A program made the position numbers and the translations under genes. From Coptis chinensis (Eukaryota > Streptophyta > Magnoliopsida > Ranunculales > Ranunculaceae), in the NCBI GenBank assembly GCA_015680905.1, contig CM027377.1:64873501-64937500 (forward strand): DNA of 64,000 nucleotides. Direction: 5' to 3'. Of this stretch, positions 55,826 to 64,000 are shown one piece after another. Position 1 is the first letter of the stretch, and each line of letters starts with the position of its first letter. Below the pieces are notes generated by a model, which ran no database searches, was not told the DNA's origin, and saw only the letters and a list, made by a program, of their open reading frames with translations.

Positions 55826-57527
55826 ACGAGTTATAGCCTCGTGAGAGTTTTCCAGTGAAGGTACTCACAAACTTCATCTATACTACAACGACTAATAAAT
55901 AAAACTATTGTTTCCTTATTTATGCCTCAACTATCTATACATCTCACTAGCAATGAATACAGAATAATAAAGTCGAAACCTAAGCTAATATATTCATAAT
56001 AATCAATCATCTATGAATAAGCATATAAACAATGAGTAATACTATGAAATGCACTAGCAGGTCCGTTTCTGAAAACTCGGAATAGCGTCCTGAAGTAGGT
56101 CCTCACAAAAATGTCAAGACAAAAATACTCTGATTTTTCCGCTCAAATTTTGCTACTCCAGTGTGCAGTGGGCACACTCTACCTTACAATCTCAATGACA
56201 CACAAGGAAGCCGGAGTTGATCAAACACATCTGCCACTTACTATCACACTAACTTATTCATAATTAAGCTAGAGGTCTTTATTAGGTGTTGCAGGGATTA
56301 GGAGATGGTTTAAGAAGGAAAGAAATGGATATTCAAAACAGACAAGTCTGAGATAATAGAGTCTTCATATTATGTAACTAGAGAAAACCTTGTTATTTAC
56401 TTTTGCTTCTACACTTTGTTTCCATCCTTAGACATATTTCTTTTTCTTTTTCTTTGGCTTTTGACTCCTTTGATTCTATTTTTTTGGAGTTCTAACTCTT
56501 TATTTTCTTTTATTTATTTATTTATTTTATTTAGATGGAAACTTTCTTTTCTTATCTGAAACAACTAACAAATTCTTGATTTCAAAGGTCTTTCTCTTTT
56601 CTATTCTTCATCTCTATTCTCAGACTCATTCAAAGAATGGGTTTTTTTTTTTTTTTTTTTTTAATTTTTAATTTATTATTTATTATTTATTTTATTTTAT
56701 TTTTCTAACAGGGTAAAGGATTTGTGGTTTATGAAAGGCTAAAGAAAGACTCAGAGGGCGACTAGCGGAAAATAATTTCATAAGGTTTGAATTTCTGGCT
56801 ATATCGATCTAAAGAGGGCCTAAATTCTCGCTTAAAATATGGTATAGGGATCAAGCAAGTGGACATGTGATTTCTCTATCCGGATTTTACTTCTCCCTTG
56901 TGTCATTTCTCAAATGTTTCACTCATATAAGACTTTAGGCTATATTTTCAAAGGATTTGTAGAATAAGTACTCTAGCCTAGATTTCAGAAACTTACTGCC
57001 AAATAATCATAGATACTCATGTAATATATTTATAGATAGATGCAAAGATTATTACCTACATATTAACCTAAGTTTCTAAAAATTATTCTAATGCAAAAGC
57101 TACGTGAGACTTCTAGATTATTCAGAGCATAGAGAAAAAAAAAACAATACCAATATTCCTAAGTGTATAGCATAACCTTTTATTTATATTTTTGAAAATT
57201 TTGAATTTTTACTAGAAAACAAGTGCATACTATACATATCTATATCCTAACAGATGCCTTAATTACACGTGTTTCTATGCCCTCCCCCCCCCATACAAGA
57301 AGCATGCTTTGTCCTCAAAGTATTTAAATAAAAAGGGTAGAGAAATACCATGGAAACGCATGAAATTCTAGAACATCTGCAAAACAAGGTTAAAACATAC
57401 TAATATAGAAAAAGAAAAACAGACGCAACTCTATATGAGTTCCACCCATTACGGGGTTAACAAGAATCAAATTGCTTAAGACATAAGCAGACACTAACTG
57501 AAACTAAAAACTTAGCTTAACTTCCGT
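55826..57527 (-). other. 3' non-coding region of A3
   Basis: Matches A2 16840-18100 block by block, including the poly(A) tract (T run at 56642-56662). At 57290-57320 a C-rich stretch beside TTTGTCCTCAAAG is the counterpart of A2's internal hairpin and purine tract at 16488-16520. No gene. Confidence 0.65.
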
Positions 57528-58550
57528 TTAAGGGTCATCCTCCTCATTTTCCTCTCCAAAGAGATGAGGTTCCTTCATGTCCTGCCATGCCATGATAACT
57601 TGCCATGCCCGCTGTCGTGTGTTATCAACTTGTACTAACCTGTCGAGTGTTACTATGTCTGATGGAGTGTAAGGGGCAACCAAATGAGGCTGCACCTGCC
57701 ATCCTAGCCAAGTCATAACTCGTAATGAACGAACCATCCAATTGGTAGGTCTCATGACTTAAACCCTTTTCCAATCCGTGAATTGGGTACAGAATACAGG
57801 TAAACAACCACGTATGATGCGGCAAACCAAAACAGGCATAAGAAGATACTTATGCCTCATGCTTTGGGCTCTCTTAAGACTAGCCACTAATACTTGAGGA
57901 ATGTCATATTGGCGACGTCCCTCAGCTAAAGCAAGGAAAACGTCACCAGCAGTACTATTTGCAGAAGTAAACTGCCACTCCCCCAAAATATTCATCATGA
58001 TGAATAACATGGTGGTTCCTACATTCAGGGACAGGCTACCAAGGGCTATGTTATAAAGCCCTTGGTCCATTATACGAAACACCCCTCCCCCATAATATTC
58101 ATGGAAATATGTATAGTCATAGAGGTATGCATTATCGGTCATATATCCCCACGTGTACATAGGATCAGGCAAGGGCAATCCCGAAACTAACGCTACCAAA
58201 GACTTACTGAAATCTAGTGTCGTGTCATCAATTACGATAGAGAATTTTTGTTCTCCATCTTGGTTACAATAGAGTTTAGCATGGTCATAGAAATAAGCAG
58301 TAAGCTGAGGTGAATACGAGTCGTCATCACTTATCAGTAGATGTCGCCATCTTAACTGCAAGATCCTATCGTGGAACCAACCTCCATAAGTCTCGCTTCC
58401 CAACAAGTCTTTGAAAGATTGTTTAGGTATGACTGTAGGAGATGTCATCACAAAACTATCCTCTGGAATAGTTGCAAACGATCCTGGAACAACCCACAAA
58501 AAATCGGAATTTTTCGTGCCCACGGGGGTCAGAGTGCGGGGTGCGCTCAA
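57528..58550 (-). pseudogene. Accessory ORF2 of A3, one in-frame stop
   Basis: 263 codons from ATG 58550: VIPKQSFKDLLGSETYGGWF, LQLRWRHLL, YSPQLTAYFYDHA, LVALVSGLPLPDP, SLNVGTTMLFIMMNILGEWQ and LVASLKRAQSMRHKYLLMPV. A stop at 57759-57761 is followed in the same frame by 75 more codons ending GEENEEDDP, so the original chain may have had about 340 residues. It matches B1 ORF2 throughout and resembles the putative plant transposon protein family (PF20167, from memory). No signal peptide or enzyme motif visible. This is the best preserved accessory ORF in the window. Confidence 0.7.
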
Positions 58551-58721
58551 ACTATGCCTGGGTAGGGCGCAGGGTGCGCTCTGGCTATGATCAAGTTCTA
58601 GGCACTTAGGCGCAGGGCGCGCTCACTTTTTGCCTTGGATGGGCGCGGGTCGCGCTAATGTGAATTCGAGTTCTATGTGGTTCAAGCACAGGTGACGCTC
58701 AACTAAGGCGCAGGCGCGCTC
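58534..58721. repeat. Six GC-rich GCGCAGGG(T/C)GCGCTC repeats
   Basis: Imperfect 14-15 bp copies at 58534-58548, 58567-58581, 58610-58624, 58643-58656, 58686-58700 and 58708-58721, spaced 21-46 bp in an otherwise AT-rich element. They lie in the presumed 5' UTR or start region of accessory ORF2 (minus strand). Confidence 0.75.
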
Positions 58722-58830
58722 CGTGCAGCTTAAGTGCTGGAGTGAAGAAGAAAAGAGGGAAACTTAGGAGTGAAAGGTGAGAGATGAAAGTGGGATGTAG
58801 TGTGGGTTGTGAGTGTAGAATGAAGGAAGT

Positions 58831-58838
58831 TTATATAG
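58831..58838 (-). promoter_or_regulatory. TATA box upstream of A3 ORF2
   Basis: TATATAA on the minus strand (CCTATATAAACTTCC context), followed by a CT-rich leader (58800-58740) like a plant 5' UTR, then the GC-rich repeats and the ORF2 ATG at 58550. Confidence 0.5.
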
Positions 58839-59416
58839 GTTGTGAGCTTCCAAAACGAATCGGCAAGTTGCCAAAAAGTTTTAAGGCAATTGCCGGAAAC
58901 AAAATATTTCTGAAATCGAAAATGGAAACAACCCATATTCTCTATTCCAAAACAAACCTAATATCTTTTAGGTTGAATTTAGGATAGTAACTGCCTAACT
59001 CATTGAGATTTCATCCCACCACAATATCTACTCATAGCTATGCCAATATCGGCAACATTCCCAACAATCATCGCAAAATTACGTAATAAATTTTGGATCA
59101 TATAAAAAACCATGCTAAAAGAAACAATACCACCCCCAAACAATTCGGGAAGGTGGGATTAACACTAAAATCAACGCATAATTTGAAAAGAACCAAATTA
59201 TATTAAAATTCAAATTCAAATACAATTAACTACCAAATACAAATCTAACTATTGAATTCAAAAAACTTAACATCCGAACTAATAAGAACAAATAAAAAAA
59301 CAACATCAACTCATAATATCCCTAAACCACGCGCTGCTGGTAGAAGATGGAACATGAAAAGGAGATGGCTCCTGGGCTCCTGATGGGCCAGAGTCATCCG
59401 TCTTTCGGCGACGACG
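58839..59416. other. Spacer between accessory ORF1 and ORF2 in A3
   Basis: No gene. An ACCACCCCCAAAC tract near 59132 (purine-rich TTTGGGGGTGGT on the minus strand) is another internal copy of the polypurine sequence. Confidence 0.5.
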
Positions 59417-60437
59417 CTAGTGCCTCACAGATGCCTCCTCAGTAGAAGAACCCCCGTGGGGTGGGTAGTGTTCCATCATATCTTCTTGGAACTTTCGCTG
59501 AGCTTCCATCTCGGCCTTCATCTCTTCCCAACGCTCATCCTCGTGCTGGGCACGAGTCTCGAAGTTATGATGTATCCTGCCAAGTCCAGAGATCTTCACA
59601 AATAGTATTGAGAGAACGCATGCCACGATAAAGCACCGACATACATTCTGCATTAGACATACACCTCTCCAAGGCATCGGTATCAAAACATGCCGTATCA
59701 TCCTCTTCATTATCCGAATCAGTCTTTTCCACGACCCTCTCTCCAGGCAACCTCCAAACCTTCTGAACACAGTCTATATACGCTATGACATTCGTATGCA
59801 ACTTAATCATAGTACGCTCAATTTTCGGAGTTGCTCTCAAACTCATCATCATGATCTTTGTTATCAAAATGGGGAGAGGTGCAATACTCTTGCCAACTCC
59901 CCTAATCATATTAATAAAAAACTCGAGAATACAGAATTCATACTTTTGCTCCTGGAGTATCCATAGAACGTGAAGACAGTTCAGACTGATGTCACTGACC
60001 TTCTCTTTCCCAGTGACATTCCTACCAATCTACTGAGCTTTAGCTAGCTGGTTGGTTCGCAGAGACAACTGGCGAACACAATGTGAGCTCGCATTGTAGT
60101 TCCCCTCCAAAACCGTCGCATTTATCAAAGGCTCGATCTAACCAAATTGGGATTCCTGCAATGCGGCGTCGAGATGGCTTCTAGGCGGAATGCCTAAAAT
60201 CTCAGCCAGCAACCTTCTAGATACTTCTCTCCTCGTCCCAACCACCTTTACAAAAATTCTATTCCCATCTAACTCCCTCGTCCTATAAAATTGTCGGACC
60301 AAATCTTAGTGATAAAAATCGTTCTTCGAATACCACAAATGCCTCCAATCCCTCCTAATCATCTCGTCACCGTAAAACGGCGCGAAGCGGTTGGCCATAA
60401 AAGCTTGTTCTGGCAAAATTCTCCATCTTTGCGCCAT
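59417..60437 (-). pseudogene. Accessory ORF1 of A3, frameshifted
   Basis: ATG at 60437: MAQRWRILPEQAFMANRFAP, then MIRRDWRHLWYS, a VRQFYR region near 60300 after a stop, LLAEILGIP near 60190, the HVLWILQEQKYEF motif near 59945-59974, and a basic stretch IERTMIKLHTNVIAYIDCVQ. The acidic SDNEEDDTACFDTD near 59700 and a charged end ERWEEMKAEMEAQRKFQEDM close the chain at 59417. About 340 residues over several frames. The layout (WRHL, FY, LGLP-like) parallels ORF2, so the two are probably paralogues. Counterparts in B1 are at 1439 and 3646. Function unknown. Confidence 0.6.
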
Positions 60438-61360
60438 TGAAGTTTTGAAACTATTTGTGGGTTTGAATAAGGTAGGGAAAGAGTTTGAGACCAAACTCAC
60501 TTAAAACAATGGGAGGTGGTGTGGTGGTGGTGGTGGTGGATCATATTTTTGAAATTTTGTTAAGTTTTGGTGGTGGGAAAGGATGGAAATGGTGTGGGAG
60601 AGGTTGTGGAGAAGATTTGGAGTGGGTTTGAATTTTTGGGCGTGTTGTATTTAGGATTTCTCTTTTTTTTTTTTTTTAGGGTTTGGAAGCTTTGGTAATG
60701 GCGGAAGTGAGAAGGAACTCGCGACTGTTTTGTTTTTGGAGGAAGGGGACGCGCGTGTCGCGCACGTGCATGCAGTATTGGGCCCAAGCCCAATTTGATT
60801 TTCAAAAAATTTCGATTTTTCGTGCAACTTCAAACTAAAATTGCCGCTTCGTTACCGGTCCGATTTTTGCGAATGAGATATGGAAATGATCAAGAGAGAA
60901 TTTCCAATCTAATGATCCATAAAACACTCTATTCCAACTGTGGGTGACAAATAAGAAGATGAAAAATGCCTCGAAATGAGTGTGTGATGTAAGTTATGTG
61001 AACGAATAAAATCTAAATTCATAGATAATGTCAACCCCAAATCAAAATATGATTAAACGGCATAATCAACACAATGGAAAGTTGAACAATCAAGGACAGA
61101 GAAACGAACACCTCACCCCCAAACAAATTTTAGACAACAGAGTTTAGAAAATTTGTTTTAAACGTGGGTCTTTTAAAGTCAGATTCCCGAGACTTCCTAG
61201 ATTACTATTGTTATGGTTTTGATATATTTTTTTTTACTTTTTATGAATAAGATTTAATATAAGAAAACGAAAAACAATAAAGACATAATTCACACCATAA
61301 AGAAACATGACTAAAAAAAAATGAGAGAATATGCTAGAGTGGAATACGTGAATTATGTTA
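60438..61360 (-). other. Upstream region of A3 ORF1, promoter-like
   Basis: No gene. On the minus strand near 60790-60770 it has TTGGGCTTGGGCCCAA, with TGGGCC/GGCCCA words like plant site-II promoter elements, then GC-rich ACGCGCGTCC and a CT-rich leader towards the ATG. A CACCCCCAAACAAATT tract (61116-61131) repeats the polypurine motif. Confidence 0.45.
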
Positions 61361-61415
61361 ACCGTGGACTTAGGATCTGGTACTTATAGCCACACACTTC
61401 ATAGGGAGGGCCCGG
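61361..61415 (-). other. Conserved Athila-like block, copy 3 (A3)
   Basis: The reverse complement matches 15961-16014 with few changes (AAGTGTGTGGCTATAAG and ATCCTAAGTCCACGGT). Confidence 0.7.
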
Positions 61416-61561
61416 TTACCTGAATGGTGTACTAACCAATATATGGAATTGTAAAGAAGTACACCAAACAACAAAATGAGTCGTTTATAGTCAGATACTC
61501 GAGACTTTAACAAATAACTGGATATATATATATACCCTGCAGTTTTCCATAAATCAACAAC

Positions 61562-62353
61562 CTAAAGAGTTGTGGGTCTTTCCATAAATAAATAACATGG
61601 AATGCACCCCCAAAAAGAATCAAACACCAAGATTTTCTCTGACATATAACTTAGTGAAATGGAAGCGAAGTCGATAGATCTAGAGCGTGAAGCAAGATGC
61701 ACCTTCTTTTTCATCTTTGAACGAGAGGGTGTCCAAGTTAATGATCGTAAGAAAATGGAAGTTTGTGGAAGATATGGTGGATATGGATGAATTTTAGATG
61801 TAAGGAATGGAAGAAATGAGACTGTGGGTTTAGCACAAAACTCATTCATGGTGTAGGTGAGAACTGTCTCAATTCTAAAAATAAAGGTGTCAAGTGCCTT
61901 TCCCTTGGGAATTATTTCTGTATTAAGAGGATTTAGAAAATCATTAAGTACAGAAGAAGCAAGAGGGTCAAGCGCAAACTCCAGGTTCCTTTGAAAAGGT
62001 GGAAGGTGGGGAAAATTGGTGATGGAAGATGAATGAGTGTCAGCTAAAGCTGTCAGGTCTAGATCATTAGAAGCCTTGAGATATACAAGACATTCCTCAA
62101 TAGGTGGGTCAAAAGAATCACTGGGATAGAGGGTGAAAAATTCATCTTCCGTCATAGTGTCAATGGATAAAGGAATGTTGGCAGGGTGGGACTCGCGAGG
62201 TGGCAAGGAAGAGTTGCAAAAGAGACGAAGGAAATCTTCCTCGACTTCCAGGGAGTTCTCGTCGAAGTTGGAACTTCCAAAAGAAAGGAATTTGTGCATC
62301 TGATCATTCAGAAATGTGGTTTTGAAATAATCATGAGCTAAGCTCTTGATCAT
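61562..62353 (-). CDS. Post-protease ORF of A3, open for 263 codons
   Basis: MIKSLAHDYFKTTFLNDQMH, then an acidic DENSLEVEEDFLRLF, EDEFFTLYPSDSFDPPIEEC, LPPFQRNLEFALDPLASSVL, TFIFRIETVLTYTMNEFC and a less conserved tail. It follows the protease in the position of RT but has no YXDD or other polymerase motif. The A2 counterpart at 15016 is broken, this one is open. It is probably the original C-terminal end of the gag-protease polyprotein in this polymerase-less group, joined upstream through a stop near 62390. Function unknown. Confidence 0.55.
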   Translation of the reverse strand: MIKSLAHDYFKTTFLNDQMHKFLSFGSSNFDENSLEVEEDFLRLFCNSSLPPRESHPANIPLSIDTMTEDEFFTLYPSDSFDPPIEECLVYLKASNDLDLTALADTHSSSITNFPHLPPFQRNLEFALDPLASSVLNDFLNPLNTEIIPKGKALDTFIFRIETVLTYTMNEFCAKPTVSFLPFLTSKIHPYPPYLPQTSIFLRSLTWTPSRSKMKKKVHLASRSRSIDFASISLSYMSEKILVFDSFWGCIPCYLFMERPTTL

Positions 62354-62386
62354 GCTAACCTCTCCATCGATATTCGTGTCAGGAAA

Positions 62387-62760
62387 CTATTTCCTCATTT
62401 TAAAAATATTGACCTCAACAGAAAGATGGCCAAAGGACAAGGACATCGAACCATCATGGCAGTTTATAAGCGCGTTGGTAGTTGCCAAGAAAGAGCGCCC
62501 TAAAATGATCGGAACAGAGTCATTAGCAACTTCTGTATCGAGGATAACAAAATTTGCATAATAGTAGAAATCCTGAATCTTAACCAGCACGTTTTCTACT
62601 ACACCCTTAGGATACTTGATAGACCTATCAGCTAATTGCAACGTCATTGTTGTAGGTTGCATCTCCTGTAAATCTATTTGTTTATATAAATAATAAGGGA
62701 GTAAGTTAACACTCGCCTTGAGTCTAATAAAGCGTTAATTGGTGTGAGTATCCCCTAAGG
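62387..62760 (-). pseudogene. PR: Athila-type protease of A3
   Basis: MTLQLADRSIKYPKGVVENV, FVILDTEVANDSVPIILGRS and MSLSFGHLSVEVNIF match the A2 protease and Athila-type retropepsins. The active-site region near 62730 reads TTAGACTCAAGGCGAG, so the DTG/DSG triplet is damaged and the frame shifts. The C-terminal 91 codons are open. Confidence 0.75.
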
Positions 62761-62838
62761 TGCATTACCGCGATGATGGGGCGACGAGGGGTCCTTGTAC
62801 TTAACGATTCCATTGTGTTCCGTTAAAGTTGGAAACTG

Positions 62839-64000
62839 TTAAGTTAAAAAGGCGTCTTTAGGAATCTTTTTCTTACGCCTAGTAGTGCACACCTCTTTGA
62901 GAAACTTAGCATGGTGAGATAACTTTTTAATTGCTTCAAGAGAAGGTAAGTTCATCGTTAGATTTTTAAAAACTTCCCTAATCTCGTCAAAATTTGTATC
63001 CTTGTTTAAGATAGCTAATCTCTGAGGAAATTGTGGTTTCTCTCTATATTTAGCATATGGATCAACAGGATATTTAACCTTGGCTTTCTGTTTCTTAGGT
63101 TGTGGTTTAACTGGTACCTTTATAAGGGTAGGATGTTTAGTTATCATTTCGGTATCTAGTTCGATATCCGGTGTAGGGACTACTAGTAGGGTAACTATAG
63201 GCATAGTTACAGCGTCATCAACCACTCTGCTAGAACGGAGAGTGGTGATGGCATTTAGCTCACCTACGTTTGCATTTTCAGTACTAGTATTACCGTTTAC
63301 CTCAAATGCTGTGTTTGTTGTTTTAGGATTAGGTATCGCTTGACCTGGAAACACACCTTTGGATTGTACTTTCTCTTGTGCTAACTACTGTAAGGAAAGT
63401 TGGATGGCTTGTAAAATCTGTTGTTGGATTTGCATAAAGGCATCAAAATGATCCGGTTGTGGAGGAGTGTTAGCTATAGGTTGTGTGATAGGAACTATGT
63501 CACATTGATTATTAATTGGTGGATTTTGATAATTATTATTTACCGAAATGATACCTCTATTAGTATTATAATTATTATTGTTATAATTATTATAATTCCC
63601 TTATCCCTGTCCTTGCCTCGGTGGAGCTTGGTTGTAATTGTTTGTTGGCCTAACATTTTGGTTATTAAACCTTGGAGGTTGTTGATTATTTCGCCAACTG
63701 AAGTTGGGGTTTTGTCGCCAAGCTGCGTTATTAATGGAACAAACATTATCTTGTTGTGATTGTTGTTGTTCATAGGCGAGAGGACAATAGGAGTCGAGAT
63801 GCTCTGGACTCAAACATAAATTACATGGATTAGAGTTGACATTCATGACAGGGATAGGCTTTTGTTGAACAAAAATAGCCTCTACCTTTTTCGTGAGAGA
63901 TTGGATTAAAATTTTAAGTTCAGGATCGGGTTTCATCTCAAACATACCGGTGGCCTTAACTGTTGTAGAAGAACTAGTGGAACGGGAGATATCGTCACTA
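62839..64000 (-). pseudogene. gag: Athila-type gag of A3, C-terminal part
   Basis: Runs off the right edge. 63945-63601 contains the CCHC knuckle CNLCLSPEHLDSYC (63784-63825) and an Asn/Gln-rich tail (WRNNQQPPRFNNQNVRP). An AT-rich Asn/Tyr-coding stretch and stops follow at about 63600-63540. From 63354 it is open again: VGELNAITTLRSSRVV, basic KPQPKKQKAKVKYP, then REKPQFPQRLAILNKDTNFD and HHAKFLKEVCTTRRKKK. This Gag end is characteristic of Athila elements. Confidence 0.8.

Larger units (their letters stand above)
54137..64000 (-). mobile_element. Athila-like non-autonomous element A3 (minus strand)
   Basis: Reading from the right edge: gag (64000-62839), protease (about 62760-62387), post-protease ORF (62353-61562), conserved block, accessory ORF1 (60437-59417), accessory ORF2 (58550-57528), 3' non-coding region with SL1 and SL2, polypurine tract, 3' LTR (55670-54137). 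The 5' LTR is off the window. No RT, RNase H or integrase. LTR and 3' region match family A. It inserted into the MULE at 54137. Confidence 0.8.

Noticed and set aside
63080-63759. Plus-strand ORFs near the right edge
   Set aside because: Shadows of A3 gag on the minus strand.

Overview
The window reads as nuclear DNA of a flowering plant, probably a eudicot. It is AT-rich and packed with nested plant-type mobile elements: Athila- and Tat-type Ty3/gypsy LTR retrotransposons, an L1-type LINE with plant-style RNase H, CACTA, Mutator and Helitron-like elements. The only recognisable host gene piece is one exon of a plant dihydroneopterin aldolase (FOLB, folate synthesis) at 32446-32650. Nearly all transposon coding regions are broken by stops and frameshifts. 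I could not determine the species.

Left block (1-31119) is a nest of LTR elements. From inside out: Athila-like element B1 (1-9182, 3' part) appears to sit in the 3' region of family-A unit A1 (9183-11985). A1 shares an LTR with the more complete unit A2 (10501-19746; two LTRs, PBS, gag, protease, no reverse transcriptase or integrase). The A1/A2 array lies in the 3' region of a third related element S1 (19747 to about 21966). S1 abuts the gag end of an older, degenerate Tat-lineage element (about 21967-31119). The Tat element has protease, RT, RNase H, a second RNase H, integrase, a long antisense ORF with a frame-restoring 76-nt intron, and a 3' LTR. It ends in a LINE fragment (31120-31760).

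Middle block (31760-50130): the FOLB exon is followed 54 bp downstream by a 6.7-kb LINE. The LINE's 5' half is inverted relative to its 3' half and a 10-bp target duplication flanks the whole insertion, the signature of twin priming. Two head-to-tail Helitron-like units follow. Next comes an element with GATATATCG-rich inverted ends and a perfect 8-bp target duplication (41805-50120), carrying a 7.4-kb CACTA element.

Right block (50130-64000): a Mutator-like transposase gene is cut at 54137 by a minus-strand family-A Athila-like element (A3) that runs out of the window. A3 carries gag and protease, lacks RT/RNase H/integrase, and has two paralogous accessory ORFs with promoter-like upstream regions. 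B1 carries three such ORFs plus a small membrane-protein ORF.

The most interesting signals are: (1) two stem-loops before the 3' LTR in all five Athila-like copies, with compensatory base changes in the divergent copy; (2) a polymerase-less Athila-like group carrying duplicated accessory genes with their own TATA boxes; (3) the spliced antisense ORF of the Tat element; (4) the twin-primed LINE beside the FOLB exon.
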